Of a stretch of DNA of 64,000 nucleotides, positions 11,301 to 21,252 are shown piece by piece. How positions within the stretch are numbered: the first letter of the stretch is position 1; each line of letters opens with the position of its first letter. The DNA is from Marinobacter lipolyticus SM19 (GTDB lineage Bacteria > Pseudomonadota > Gammaproteobacteria > Pseudomonadales > Oleiphilaceae). The stretch is from assembly GCF_000397065.2 (NCBI RefSeq), contig NZ_KE007325.1, positions 398,495 to 462,494 on the forward strand, in the 5' to 3' direction. Under the pieces are notes generated by a model. The model saw nothing but the letters and a program-made list of their open reading frames with translations, made no database searches and was not told the origin of the DNA. The translations under genes and the position numbers were made by a program.

Positions 11301-11870
11301 ATGGAGAAAGAAAAGGTCCCGTTCATCAAATCCGTGTTGTGGCTGGTACCGGCGACCTGGACCCAGCTGCGGACCCTCGGAATGGTGTTCATGCACAGCT
11401 TCCGCAAGCGGGAGACGGTGAACTACCCGGAAGAGCCGGTCTATATGCCGCCCCGCTACCGGGGCCGGATCGTGTTGACCCGCGATCCCGACGGCGAGGA
11501 ACGCTGCGTGGCCTGCAACCTTTGCGCGGTGGCCTGCCCGGTAGACTGCATTTCCCTGCAAAAGGGGGAGCAGGAGGACGGCCGCTGGTACCCGGAATTC
11601 TTCCGGATCAATTTCTCCCGCTGCATTTTCTGCGGCATGTGTGAGGAAGCTTGTCCCACCTCGGCGATCCAGCTGACCCCGGACTTCGAGATGGGCGAGT
11701 ACGACCGGCAGGAACTGGTTTACGAGAAAGAGGACCTGCTGATCAACGGGCCGGGCAAGGATCACGACTACCACTTCTACAAGGTGGCGGGCATGGCCAT
11801 CGGAGGCAAGGATAAGGGCCAGGCCCTGAATGAGGAGGAACCGGTGGACGTGCGGTCTCTGTTGCCATAA
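11301..11870 (+). CDS. nuoI: NADH-quinone oxidoreductase subunit I
   Basis: Peripheral-arm ferredoxin-like subunit with two [4Fe-4S] clusters (N6a and N6b). The motifs [15 protein letters not shown] and [15 protein letters not shown] are both intact. 189 residues. A longer frame from a TTG at 11271 exists, but ATG at 11301 lies behind AGGAGG and does not overlap nuoH, so it is preferred. Confidence 0.95.
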   Translation: MEKEKVPFIKSVLWLVPATWTQLRTLGMVFMHSFRKRETVNYPEEPVYMPPRYRGRIVLTRDPDGEERCVACNLCAVACPVDCISLQKGEQEDGRWYPEFFRINFSRCIFCGMCEEACPTSAIQLTPDFEMGEYDRQELVYEKEDLLINGPGKDHDYHFYKVAGMAIGGKDKGQALNEEEPVDVRSLLP

Positions 11871-11888
11871 CCCGGGAGGCGAGAATCC

Positions 11889-12401
11889 ATGGAACTGGCA
11901 TTTTATCTGAGTGGACTGGTGGCGGTACTGGCCACCGTGGGTGTGATCACCGGCAAGAACCCGGTGCATGCGGTGGTGTACCTGATTGTGTCGCTGATTG
12001 CCGTGGCGATGGTGTTTTTTGCGCTGGGTGCGCCGTTTGCCGGCGCGCTGGAAATCATCGTCTATGCCGGTGCCATCATGGTCCTGTTCGTGTTTGTGGT
12101 GATGATGCTCAACCTGGGCCCGGACGAAGACAGCGCGGGCTGGCGCCACCCACGCCACTGGGCTGGCCCCACATTACTGGCCACCGTCATGCTGGCGGTA
12201 TTGGTGACCCTGCTGATACGAGGCGATTTGGTGCAGGCCATTGAGGGCGACCTGCTGACCGCACGGTCGGTTGCCCTCACCCTGTTCGGGCCCTGGCTTA
12301 TGGTGGTTGAGCTGTCGGGGCTGCTGCTACTGGGGGCGCTGATTGCAGCCTCTCACGTTGGACGTCGTTCAAATCCGTTACGGAACAGGAGTGGTCACTG
12401 A
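11889..12401 (+). CDS. nuoJ: NADH-quinone oxidoreductase subunit J
   Basis: Membrane subunit with five predicted helices. The conserved [16 protein letters not shown] segment (helix 3, which contains the pi-bulge in solved structures) is clear. 170 residues. Preceded by GGGAGG. The last base of its stop is the first base of the nuoK start (TGATG), implying coupled translation. Confidence 0.94.
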   Translation: MELAFYLSGLVAVLATVGVITGKNPVHAVVYLIVSLIAVAMVFFALGAPFAGALEIIVYAGAIMVLFVFVVMMLNLGPDEDSAGWRHPRHWAGPTLLATVMLAVLVTLLIRGDLVQAIEGDLLTARSVALTLFGPWLMVVELSGLLLLGALIAASHVGRRSNPLRNRSGH

Positions 12402-12709
12402 TGTCGGGCATCCCGGTGGAACACGGTCTGATCCTGGCCGCCATTCTCTTTGTGCTGGGCCTGGCGGGTCTGATGCTGAGGCGGAACATGCTGTTCGTAC
12501 TGATGAGCCTTGAGGTCATGCTGAATGCGGCGGCCCTTGCCTTTGTGGTGGGTGCCACGGCCTGGCAACAGCCCGAAGGCCAGGCCATGTTTCTGCTGGT
12601 GATTACCCTGGCCGCTGCTGAAGCCGCGGTGGGGCTGGCACTGATGATTCAGCTCTTCCAGCGTGCGCGGTCCCTGAACCTGGACCTGACCAGCAGGATG
12701 CGCGGATGA
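12401..12709 (+). CDS. nuoK: NADH-quinone oxidoreductase subunit K
   Basis: Small antiporter-like membrane subunit (102 residues, three helices) with the two buried acidic residues expected for proton transfer, in SLEVMLNAA and [10 protein letters not shown]. Start overlaps nuoJ and its stop overlaps nuoL (ATGA), so J, K and L are tightly coupled. Confidence 0.95.
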   Translation: MSGIPVEHGLILAAILFVLGLAGLMLRRNMLFVLMSLEVMLNAAALAFVVGATAWQQPEGQAMFLLVITLAAAEAAVGLALMIQLFQRARSLNLDLTSRMRG

Positions 12710-14580
12710 TGGAGTTGGCCGTTACCCTGTCGTTTACGTTGCCCCTGATCGGTACCCTACTGCTGGCGTTTTCCGGTGGTCGTCTGGGTCCTAGTCTGGC
12801 CTCCATGATCGGTGTTGCCAGCATCGGACTGGCGGCGTTGGCGACGGCCTGGGCGATTGCTCTTCATGCCGGCGGCAACGAAACCCTGCGCTTTACCCTC
12901 TGGACCTGGATCGAGGCGGGTGCGTTCAGGCCAACCATCGGTCTGGCGGTGGATGGCTTGGCCCTGGTGATGATGGCGGTTATTACCGGCGTCGGTTTTC
13001 TCATCCACCTGTTCGCCGCCTGGTACATGGCGGGGGATGCCGGGGTCACCCGCTTCTTTGCCTGGATGAATCTGTTCGTCTTCAGCATGCTGATCCTGGT
13101 GCTGGGGGATAACCTTTTGCTGCTGTTCCTGGGCTGGGAAGGTGTAGGCCTGTGCAGTTACCTGCTGATCGGCTACTACTACCAGGACAGCGCCAACGGC
13201 CGGGCTGCGTTCAAGGCGTTTGTGGTGACCCGGATCGGGGATGTCTTCCTGGCCTTGGGCCTGTTCCTGATCTTCCGGGATCTAGGAACCCTGGATATTC
13301 AGCAGGTGATGGTCCGGGCTTCCGAGGTCTGGTCGGTCGGCGACCCCACCGCCAGCCTGGTTGCGCTGCTGGTGCTTGGCGGGGCCCTGGGTAAATCGGC
13401 CCAGCTACCGCTGCATACCTGGTTGCCGGACGCCATGGCGGGCCCGACCCCGGTGTCGGCGCTGATCCACGCGGCCACCATGGTAACCGCCGGGGTCTAC
13501 CTGATCGCGCGGCTGAACGGCATTTTCCTGCTGGCCCCGGATGTGCTTTGGCTGGTCGGTGTGATTGGTGCGGTCTCGCTGCTGCTGGCGGCGTTTGCTG
13601 CTCTTGCCCAGACCGACATCAAGCGGATCCTGGCCTATTCCACCATGAGCCAGATCGGCTACATGTTTCTGGCGCTTGGGGTCGGCGCCTTTGATGCGGC
13701 GATTTTCCACCTGGTCACCCACGCCTTCTTCAAGGCGCTGTTGTTCCTGTCGGCCGGCGCCGTGATCATCAGTTGTCACCACGAGCAGGATATGGGGAGA
13801 CTGGGGGGATTGCGAAAGCGGCTGCCGGTCGCCTATGGCGGTTTCCTGGTGGGCGGCGCGGCCCTGGTGGCGTTGCCGCTGGTGACGGCTGGCTTCTACA
13901 GCAAGGATGAAATCCTCTGGCAAGCCGTGGCTGCCGGCCAGCAGGGGCTTTTGCTGGCCGGCCTTCTGGGCGCGTTTCTGACCTGCATTTACACGGTGCG
14001 TTTGATTCTCGGGACCTTCCACGGAGACTGTGGCAGCGACAACACCTGTAACGCCGAGCCGGGTACCAACCCGTTGACCCATCACCTGCCTCTGGTGGTG
14101 CTGGCGGTTTTATCCACTGCCCTGGGCGCCTGGCTGTATCCGCATCTCGGTAGCCTGTTCCCGGCACCGCCCGGCGCCAGCACCGACGCTGGGCATACCC
14201 TGCTCCAGATACTGGCCATCGGCACTGTAATCGCGGGCCTGGCAACGGCAGGCTGGCTGTTTCTGGCCCGGCCCCAGTGGCTGCGGCACCAGGCCGGGCA
14301 TGGCCTGGGCGCCCTGTTGTGGTCGCTGTGGCACCGGGCCTGGGGCTTTGATGCCCTGTATGACCGGCTTCTGGTCAGGCCCTGGCAGTATCTGGTCCGG
14401 ATGCTGAGGTTCGATCTGGTGAACATGACGATGAATCTGCCAGCCCTGTTGGCCAAACTCCTCAATGGTGGACTGGTTCGGGCCCAGAACGGCCGGGTCC
14501 GCAGCTACGCGACGGCGATGATTCTGGGTGCCTCGGTGATTTTGCTGGCGCTGGTTCTGTTCCCGGAGGGTGTCGCATGA
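12706..14580 (+). CDS. nuoL: NADH-quinone oxidoreductase subunit L
   Basis: Distal proton-pumping subunit, related to Mrp-type antiporters. 624 residues. Key stretches are [16 protein letters not shown], the pump-helix motif [21 protein letters not shown]-type region (around residue 240) and [14 protein letters not shown]. The C-terminal extension after about residue 500 would form the lateral helix that runs along the membrane arm. Start ATG at 12706 overlaps the nuoK stop; a second ATG follows directly. Confidence 0.95.
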   Translation: MMELAVTLSFTLPLIGTLLLAFSGGRLGPSLASMIGVASIGLAALATAWAIALHAGGNETLRFTLWTWIEAGAFRPTIGLAVDGLALVMMAVITGVGFLIHLFAAWYMAGDAGVTRFFAWMNLFVFSMLILVLGDNLLLLFLGWEGVGLCSYLLIGYYYQDSANGRAAFKAFVVTRIGDVFLALGLFLIFRDLGTLDIQQVMVRASEVWSVGDPTASLVALLVLGGALGKSAQLPLHTWLPDAMAGPTPVSALIHAATMVTAGVYLIARLNGIFLLAPDVLWLVGVIGAVSLLLAAFAALAQTDIKRILAYSTMSQIGYMFLALGVGAFDAAIFHLVTHAFFKALLFLSAGAVIISCHHEQDMGRLGGLRKRLPVAYGGFLVGGAALVALPLVTAGFYSKDEILWQAVAAGQQGLLLAGLLGAFLTCIYTVRLILGTFHGDCGSDNTCNAEPGTNPLTHHLPLVVLAVLSTALGAWLYPHLGSLFPAPPGASTDAGHTLLQILAIGTVIAGLATAGWLFLARPQWLRHQAGHGLGALLWSLWHRAWGFDALYDRLLVRPWQYLVRMLRFDLVNMTMNLPALLAKLLNGGLVRAQNGRVRSYATAMILGASVILLALVLFPEGVA

Positions 14581-16106
14581 TCCTGGTCTGGCTGATTCTG
14601 ATTCCTTTTCTGGGCGGCCTCTTGTGTTGGCAGGCGGATCGCTGGGGCGAGCAGGCGCCACGGTGGATTGCCCTGGCGACCATGCTGTTTGTGCTGGTGA
14701 TCAGCCTCTGGCTGTGGGCTACCGGAGACTTTGCTCTGCCCCAGGGGGCTCAGAACCAGTGGCTGCTGGAGTGGCGGACGCCCTGGATCCCCCGCTTCGG
14801 CGTTGAGGTGCACCTCGCCATCGATGGCCTGTCGCTGATCCTGGTGGCCCTCACCGGTTTCCTCGGTGCGCTGGCCGTGCTGTGTTCCTGGCGCGAGATC
14901 ACCCATCGCATTGGTTTTTTTCATCTGAACCTGTTGTGGATTCTGGGTGGTGTCGTGGGGGTCTTCCTCGCGCTTGACCTGTTTCTGTTTTTCCTGTTCT
15001 GGGAAATGATGCTGGTGCCCATGTATTTCCTGATTGCGCTCTGGGGCCACAGTGGCTCGCCGGGGCATACCCGCATTCGTGCCGCTACCCGTTTCTTCAT
15101 CTACACCCAGGCCAGCGGATTATTGATGCTGGTGGCGATCCTGTCGCTGGTGTTTATCCATTTCGGTAACAGCGGCGAATGGACGTTCAGCTATGACGCC
15201 CTGCGCCAGGCAGACGTGCCCGAGGCGATGGCGCCCTGGCTGATGCTGGGCTTCTTTGTCGCATTTGCCGTCAAACTGCCGGTGGTGCCCTTCCATGGCT
15301 GGCTGCCAGACGCCCATGCCCAGGCCCCGACCGCCGGCAGTGTCGATCTGGCCGGCATCCTGCTGAAAACCGCCGCCTACGGCATGCTGCGCTTCGGGCT
15401 GCCGCTGTTCCCTGAGGAGTCACGGGCCTTTGCGCCGGTGGCCATGATGCTGGGCCTGATCGGTATCATCTATGGCGCGGTGCTGGCGTGCGGCCAGCAG
15501 GACATCAAGCGGCTGATCGCCTACACCAGTATCTCCCACATGGGCTTTGTGCTGATTGCCATCTACTCCGGCTCGGAACTGGCCATTCAGGGTGCGGTGG
15601 TGCTGATGGTGGCCCACGCCTTTTCCTCGGCCGGTCTGTTTATCCTGAGCGGGCAGCTGTATGAACGCATCCATACGCGTGATATGAGCACCATGGGCGG
15701 CCTCTGGGGGCGGATACCGGTCTTGCCGGGCTTTACCCTGTGCTTTGTCGCGGCCTCCCTGGGCATGCCCGCCACCGCCAACTTCGTGGGCGAATTCATG
15801 ATTCTGTTCGGCACTTTCCCGACCGCGCCGGTGGTTGTGGTGATTGCCAGTGCCGGTCTGGTGCTTGCGGCTATCTATTCCCTGATCCTGATGCAGCGGG
15901 TGCATTTCGGGCCCGTGTACCGACAGGGCGCGCTGGCGGGACCGGACTGGCGGGAGTACATCATGATGCTGAGCCTGTTGGCACTGGTCATTCTGGTCGG
16001 ACTGTATCCCCAGCCTCTGCTGGATATCACTGCTGGCCTGTCTGCTTCCATTGCCGAGCTGTTCGCGGAAGGCAGTCTGGGCGTCGTTGCCGGGGAGGTG
16101 CGCTGA
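14577..16106 (+). CDS. nuoM: NADH-quinone oxidoreductase subunit M
   Basis: Middle antiporter-like proton-pumping subunit, 509 residues and about 14 helices. Recognised from LFFLFWEMMLVPMYFLI (with the essential buried Glu), VPFHGWLPDAHAQAPTAGSV and LIAYTSISHMGFVL. Overlaps nuoL by four bases and shares TGATG with nuoN. Confidence 0.95.
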   Translation: MILVWLILIPFLGGLLCWQADRWGEQAPRWIALATMLFVLVISLWLWATGDFALPQGAQNQWLLEWRTPWIPRFGVEVHLAIDGLSLILVALTGFLGALAVLCSWREITHRIGFFHLNLLWILGGVVGVFLALDLFLFFLFWEMMLVPMYFLIALWGHSGSPGHTRIRAATRFFIYTQASGLLMLVAILSLVFIHFGNSGEWTFSYDALRQADVPEAMAPWLMLGFFVAFAVKLPVVPFHGWLPDAHAQAPTAGSVDLAGILLKTAAYGMLRFGLPLFPEESRAFAPVAMMLGLIGIIYGAVLACGQQDIKRLIAYTSISHMGFVLIAIYSGSELAIQGAVVLMVAHAFSSAGLFILSGQLYERIHTRDMSTMGGLWGRIPVLPGFTLCFVAASLGMPATANFVGEFMILFGTFPTAPVVVVIASAGLVLAAIYSLILMQRVHFGPVYRQGALAGPDWREYIMMLSLLALVILVGLYPQPLLDITAGLSASIAELFAEGSLGVVAGEVR

Positions 16107-17545
16107 TGCTGACGACCGCGCACCTTGTCACGGTACTGCCCCTGATTATTGTCGCTTCGACGGCGGTGATCGTCATGCTTGGGGTTGCCTGGCAGAGGAA
16201 TCATGCGGTTACCGCGCTGGTCGCGGCGGCGGGCCTGGTTATTGGTTTGTTGACGCTGCCCCTGACCTTGCCGGCGGCCAGCTCCCCGCCTCTGATGCAG
16301 GTGGATGGCTTGGCGGTTATGGCTGGCACGCTGGTCCTGGTCTCGGCGCTGGTGACGGTGATCCTGAGCCATCATTACCTGACCGGCTATATCGGACCGA
16401 AGGAAGAGTTTTATCTGCTGCTGTTGTGCGCCACTGCCGGCGCCCTGGCGCTGGTGGCCAGCGACCACCTGGCAATGCTGTTTATCAGCCTGGAGCTTCT
16501 GTCCATGCCCCTGTACGGCATGCTGGCTTACAGCTTTCGCGCGGAGCGCTCGTTGGAAGCGGGTATCAAGTATCTGCTGTTGTCAGCGGCGGCAACGGCG
16601 TTCCTGCTGTTTGGTATGGCGCTGATCTACACCCGAACCGGTTACCTGGATCTGGCCGCTGTGACCGGAGCACTGGTACAGGCACCGGATGCCTGGATGC
16701 TCGCCGGCGCTGCCCTGATCGTGGTGGGGCTGGGTTTCAAGCTGTCCGTGGTGCCCTTCCACCTGTGGACACCCGACGTTTATCAGGGTGGCCCGGCGCC
16801 CGCCACCATCTTCCTGGCCACCGTCAGCAAGCTGGCGGTGTTCGTTGTGCTGTTAAGGCTGGTGCTGGCGGCACCGTTCTTCAGCAGTGAGTGGCTGCAG
16901 ACCCTGATTACGGTGCTGGCCCTGCTGACCATGTTGGGGGGCAATCTTCTGGCCCTGTTCCAGGCCAATCTCAAACGCCTGCTGGGTTATTCCTCCATCG
17001 CTCATTTCGGTTATCTGCTGGTGGCGATTGTTGCGGGCAACGCCCTGGCCACGGAAACCACGGGGGTGTACCTGATCACCTACCTGGTTACCACCCTGGC
17101 GGCCTTCGGTGTGGTCACCCTGGTCTCAAGTCCGTTTGGCGGCGAAGATGCTGACGGGTTACCGGTTTATCGGGGGCTGTTCTGGCGCAGGCCATACCTG
17201 GCAGCGGTGATGACGGTCAGCTTCCTGTCGCTGGCGGGCATTCCGTTAACTGCTGGCTTTATCGGGAAGTTCTACGTGATTGCCCTGGGCGTTGCCGACG
17301 GTCGCTGGTGGCTGGTGGGCGGGGTTGTCGCAGGCAGTGCCATTGGCCTGTACTACTACCTGCGAGTGATGGTCACCCTGTACCTGCCGGAACCCGGTAT
17401 GCGCCGCCGGGATGTCACTAATGACTGGGGCAGTCGCATTGGCGGCCTGACCATGATGGCCCTGGCAGCGGCGATTCTCGTGCTTGGGGTCTACCCCGCC
17501 CCGATGATTGACTGGGTCCAAGGACTCAGTGGATTAACGAATTAG
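16106..17545 (+). CDS. nuoN: NADH-quinone oxidoreductase subunit N
   Basis: Proximal antiporter-like subunit and last gene of the nuo operon. The frame is open far upstream, but the true start is ATG at 16106, which overlaps the nuoM stop and gives 479 residues (485 in Escherichia coli). Conserved stretches include SLELLSMPLYGMLAY and VPFHLWTPDVYQGGPAPAT. It ends one base before the convergent ndh gene. I see no obvious intrinsic terminator between them. Confidence 0.95.
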   Translation: MLTTAHLVTVLPLIIVASTAVIVMLGVAWQRNHAVTALVAAAGLVIGLLTLPLTLPAASSPPLMQVDGLAVMAGTLVLVSALVTVILSHHYLTGYIGPKEEFYLLLLCATAGALALVASDHLAMLFISLELLSMPLYGMLAYSFRAERSLEAGIKYLLLSAAATAFLLFGMALIYTRTGYLDLAAVTGALVQAPDAWMLAGAALIVVGLGFKLSVVPFHLWTPDVYQGGPAPATIFLATVSKLAVFVVLLRLVLAAPFFSSEWLQTLITVLALLTMLGGNLLALFQANLKRLLGYSSIAHFGYLLVAIVAGNALATETTGVYLITYLVTTLAAFGVVTLVSSPFGGEDADGLPVYRGLFWRRPYLAAVMTVSFLSLAGIPLTAGFIGKFYVIALGVADGRWWLVGGVVAGSAIGLYYYLRVMVTLYLPEPGMRRRDVTNDWGSRIGGLTMMALAAAILVLGVYPAPMIDWVQGLSGLTN

Positions 17546-17546
17546 A

Positions 17547-18857
17547 CTAGTGCAGTTTAAGCCGCGGATGCATGGCGCGGTTGATCCTGTCCATCAGCCA
17601 GATCACGCCGGTCCTCAGGAATCCGTGCAGGGCGACCTGGTGCATGCGGTACAGGGAAACATAGAACAGGCGAGCCACCTTGCCTTCAATGTACATGCTG
17701 CGCCCGGACAGATTGCCCATCAGGTTGCCGACGGTGGTGTAGTGACTGAAGTTGATCAATGAACCGTAATCATTGTAGACAAAGGGCACGGCTGCTTTGC
17801 CTTCAAGTCGATTACAGAGTGTCTTGAACAGTGCATCCGCCTGCTGGTGTGCGGCCTGGGCCCTTGGCGGCACCGGTCTTTCAGAATCCGGCTGGGGGCA
17901 GGCCGCACAATCACCCAGGGCAAAAATGTTGTTGTCACGGGTGGTTTGCAGAGTCTGCTCCACCACCAGCTGATTGCCCCGGTTCACTTCGAGGCCGTCG
18001 AGCTCCGCCAGGAAGCCGGGTGCCTTGATACCGGCGGCCCAGATGGTCATCTCAGAAGGCAGTTCGGTGCCGTCCTTCATTACAATGCTTTGCGCGCGCA
18101 CTTCGCTTACCGGTTGTCCGGTCATCATCTTGACGCTTTGCCGCTCCAGTTCCCGGGTCGCGGCGGCGGAGAGGCGTTCGGGCAATGCCGGCAGAATACG
18201 GTCGGCCGCTTCGATGACAGAGATGGATACATCCGATGCCTGCAGATGACTCATACCAAACACCGGTAACTCCCGTGAGGCCAGGCGCAGCTCTGCTGCC
18301 AGTTCTACGCCTGTGGCCCCGGCACCGATGATGGTGATCGGCAGTTCGTGGGTCTGACCCTGGTTGGCATCGTGGTTCTTGCGCAGGAACGCATTCAGCA
18401 ACAGGTTATGGAAACGGCGAGCCTGCATCAGGCTGTCCAGGAACAGGCAGTGCTCCTGGGCTCCGGGGGTGCCGAAATCGTTGGCGGTACTGCCGACAGC
18501 CACCACCAGGGTGTCATAACTGATGTGACGCTCCGGAACCACTTCCACGCCTTCCTCATCGTGGAAAGGGGCAATCACCAGCTGTTTGGCGTCACGGTCC
18601 AGTCCGCTCATGCAACCGAGCTGGAACTCGTAATGGTGCTTTTGGGCATGGGCGCGGTAGTTGATCTCGTTGGCACTGGCATCGAGAGACCCGGAGGCCA
18701 CTTCGTGGAGCAGGGGTTTCCAGACATGGGTCAGGCCGGCATCCACCAGGGTAATGCGCGCCCTGCGTTTCCTGCCAAGTTTGTTGCCCAGGCTGGTGAC
18801 GAGCTCAAGACCGCCGGCACCACCGCCGACGACGACAATGTGATGAAGGTTATCCAT
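17547..18857 (-). CDS. ndh: type II NADH dehydrogenase (NDH-2)
   Basis: Single-subunit, non-pumping NADH:quinone oxidoreductase on the inner face of the membrane. 436 residues from ATG at 18857. The N-terminal FAD dinucleotide fold is VVVGGGAGGLELVTSLG. A second NAD-binding fold is ITIIGAGATGVELAAELR (about residue 165), and ALGDCAACPQPDSERPVPPRAQAAHQQA matches the FAD-ribityl region when read in parts. The C-terminal 80 residues include the amphipathic membrane-association region. It faces the nuo operon tail-to-tail, so pumping and non-pumping NADH dehydrogenases are neighbours. A longer in-frame start exists but runs through a hairpin. Confidence 0.9.
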   Translation of the reverse strand: MDNLHHIVVVGGGAGGLELVTSLGNKLGRKRRARITLVDAGLTHVWKPLLHEVASGSLDASANEINYRAHAQKHHYEFQLGCMSGLDRDAKQLVIAPFHDEEGVEVVPERHISYDTLVVAVGSTANDFGTPGAQEHCLFLDSLMQARRFHNLLLNAFLRKNHDANQGQTHELPITIIGAGATGVELAAELRLASRELPVFGMSHLQASDVSISVIEAADRILPALPERLSAAATRELERQSVKMMTGQPVSEVRAQSIVMKDGTELPSEMTIWAAGIKAPGFLAELDGLEVNRGNQLVVEQTLQTTRDNNIFALGDCAACPQPDSERPVPPRAQAAHQQADALFKTLCNRLEGKAAVPFVYNDYGSLINFSHYTTVGNLMGNLSGRSMYIEGKVARLFYVSLYRMHQVALHGFLRTGVIWLMDRINRAMHPRLKLH

Positions 18858-18875
18858 GACAATCAGACCTTTAAG

Positions 18876-18915
18876 TGAAGAAAGCCAAGCGCTCTTTGGA
18901 CAAAAGCGCTTGGCT
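18876..18915 (-). terminator. intrinsic terminator-like hairpin after the NosR-like gene
   Basis: On the minus strand AGCCAAGCGCT (18915-18905), an 11-base loop and AGCGCTTGGCT (18893-18883) form a perfect 11 bp stem followed by TTTCTTC. It lies 26 bases before the ndh start, so it most likely ends transcription from the NosR-like gene and separates it from ndh. It could equally act as an attenuator of ndh. Confidence 0.65.
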
Positions 18916-19036
18916 GTCCTCACTGGAAACGAATGAAAGATAGGGTGCTAACTCTGACTCGACAATACTAACGCGGAGGGGGTGGCAGGCACAATTGGAC
19001 CAATGTCCCGCTGTCTCTCAACTCTTGGTAGCCGGC

Positions 19037-21145
19037 TCAGCCCGCATCCGTGGCCAGTATACTTGCCTGTCTTTCCCGCTTCTTGTTCTGGATCCGCTTG
19101 TCCACGCATTGGTCCTCGTCTCGCAGAATCACCACACACTCCAGACACTGGATGCATTCATCGTAATCCACCCGCCCATCCTTGCGGATGGCATTGATAC
19201 CGCATTCGTTCTTGCAATGCTGGCAAGGGTTGCCGCACAGCTCGACCCGATCCAGCCAGCTGAACAATCGGAACCGGCCCAGCACCGCCAGCCCGGCGGC
19301 CAAAGGGCAGAGATACCGACAGTAGAATTTGTGGATAAACATACCGATCACCAGCAGTCCCACCGCATAGACCACAAACGGCCAGTAGCGCACAAACAGC
19401 AGGGTAATGCTGGTCTTGAAAGGCTCCACCTCCGCCAGTTGTTCCGCCAGGGTCAGTGAATAGAACGCGGTGCCAACCAGCCCCAGGAGAATGGGATACT
19501 TGAGGAGGATGAGCCGGCGGTGCCAGCGTTCCGGCACCCGGACCTGCCTGAACTTCAGCTTTTCGCCCAGCCAGGCGGCCATTTCCTGCAATACACCGAA
19601 CGGACACAGCCAGCCGCAGAACAGCCCCCGCCCCCAGATGAACAGGGTAATGAAGGTGTAAATCCAGAGAATGAAGATCACCGGGTCCAACAGGAAGACA
19701 TCCAGTGAGAAGCCGTCCCAGATGGCCAGGAATATGGTGTAAATATTCACCACCGAGAGCTGGCCCTGGGCATAGAATCCGATGAAGAACAGGGTAAAAA
19801 ACAGGAAACCCCAGCGGAAACGACGCACCAGCCTGGGGTGGCGGCTGAGGGACTTCTGTTTGGCGAAAAAAACCGTAAGAACCGCCAGGCCGATCAACAG
19901 AACAGAGATTTGCCACCAGCGTTCCTTCCACAAACCGACCCACACGGGCTCCCGTGTGTCTTCCGGGGACGCGGCGATTTCAACGGTCTCAAACAGGTCG
20001 TCGTTGAAGCGGACGGGGATGTCGAAAGTCGTGTGATCCACCATCAGGTGATTGCGCGCGAGGGTGATGTTCAGCTTAAGGTTCGCCTCTGCCCCCGGAT
20101 TGAACCCGAGGCTGCCGCCGACACGGAACAGGTGGCTGGCGTCGAAGGCTGGTATACCCCCCAGCTGCAGCTGGAGGGTGGGGCCCAGCAGGTTGAGATC
20201 CCGCATTTCCACGGCAAGGTTGTTCTGGGTCAGGCCAATGCGATCGGGTGCGCTGCCGGGCACAAAATCTTCTGCGACATGAAGGAAGCTGCCATGGGAA
20301 AACACCGCCAACACCTGGGCGCCGCCTTCGTATCTCTTCATGAGTTGCTGATAGCCCTCGTCACCCAGCAGGTTGCGACCAACCATGGGCGCATTGATAT
20401 AACCAAAGAACAGCTCGCTGAAGGGTTCCCCCTCGGGCGGCTCGATGGCCGTGGGATAATCGGACAACGGGCGACCGATGGCGACTTCAACCGTCTTTGC
20501 ATCCACCTGCCAATGGCCGATGTAGCCCCGGTCGATCAACTGATGCCAGGACAAGGGCTCATAGAAATCTGGTTTTGCCCGCGTGGGTGCGGCCTGGGCG
20601 AAGCCCTCCAGTTTTTGCCGCGCTACCTGCAAAGCGGATGACAGGACGGTGTCGTTCAGAATCAGGACCGATACTGTTGCTTTACTGACACCGTCAAAGT
20701 AAACCACGTTGCCGCCCGCATCCCGACCGGAACGGCTGGAGTTCGAGGTGCCAACAATGATCTGTTCCCGCAGTGAGCGGTTCTCGTACTGGTCGGTAAA
20801 CTGAAACAGGGGCTCTTCACCCAGGCCATGCAGAAAGACCGGTTCATGGTGGTTAAGGACTTTCACGCCGGTAAACCGGCCACGGGTATCGAGTCCGATC
20901 AGCAGCTTGATCGGTTTACCGGCAAAACCCTGGAGGCGGGTGAAGTCGGTAGACACATAGGCGTAGCCCAGCAGTTCCTGTAACTGGTACACCGGATACA
21001 CAGGGAAGTCCGGCAACCTGTCCTTGATGACGGTTGCTGAGGGGAACAGCTCCTGGATCAATGCCCGTCTCTCCCCGGAAAGCTCCGCGTGGGCTGTGGT
21101 CAACCAGAACAGACAGGCAATAAGGAGCAAGATGCGCCCGGCCAT
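19037..21145 (-). CDS. nosR: NosR/NirI family membrane flavo-iron-sulfur protein
   Basis: 702-residue polytopic protein. The order is: signal peptide (ends Ala-His-Ala); periplasmic FMN-binding domain (residues about 80-190, with SKATVSVLILND resembling the FMN-threonylation site); a periplasmic region; five or so membrane helices from about 400; and a cytoplasmic polyferredoxin tail. The tail has FCGWLCPFG and then CGNPCQHCKNEC and CIQCLEC. NosR supplies electrons for, and is needed for expression of, nitrous oxide reductase NosZ. No nosZ, nosD or nosF gene lies nearby, so the assignment to N2O reduction rests on family resemblance only; an orphan NosR-like electron-transfer protein is the cautious reading. 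Confidence 0.8.
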   Translation of the reverse strand: MAGRILLLIACLFWLTTAHAELSGERRALIQELFPSATVIKDRLPDFPVYPVYQLQELLGYAYVSTDFTRLQGFAGKPIKLLIGLDTRGRFTGVKVLNHHEPVFLHGLGEEPLFQFTDQYENRSLREQIIVGTSNSSRSGRDAGGNVVYFDGVSKATVSVLILNDTVLSSALQVARQKLEGFAQAAPTRAKPDFYEPLSWHQLIDRGYIGHWQVDAKTVEVAIGRPLSDYPTAIEPPEGEPFSELFFGYINAPMVGRNLLGDEGYQQLMKRYEGGAQVLAVFSHGSFLHVAEDFVPGSAPDRIGLTQNNLAVEMRDLNLLGPTLQLQLGGIPAFDASHLFRVGGSLGFNPGAEANLKLNITLARNHLMVDHTTFDIPVRFNDDLFETVEIAASPEDTREPVWVGLWKERWWQISVLLIGLAVLTVFFAKQKSLSRHPRLVRRFRWGFLFFTLFFIGFYAQGQLSVVNIYTIFLAIWDGFSLDVFLLDPVIFILWIYTFITLFIWGRGLFCGWLCPFGVLQEMAAWLGEKLKFRQVRVPERWHRRLILLKYPILLGLVGTAFYSLTLAEQLAEVEPFKTSITLLFVRYWPFVVYAVGLLVIGMFIHKFYCRYLCPLAAGLAVLGRFRLFSWLDRVELCGNPCQHCKNECGINAIRKDGRVDYDECIQCLECVVILRDEDQCVDKRIQNKKRERQASILATDAG

Positions 21146-21252
21146 AGGGGACTCCTGCAGTTCTTGTTATTGAAACTTCCATGCTAGAGTTTTCGGCGGT
21201 TGGCTCAATGCGACCTCGGAGCCACCTGCTTGCTACTTTGTGAGGAGATTTG

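Noticed and set aside
14047-14072. TGTAAC inside nuoL as a further ECF promoter
   Set aside because: The bases at the 16-base spacing are ACCC, not TGTC, and it lies within a coding region far from a start.
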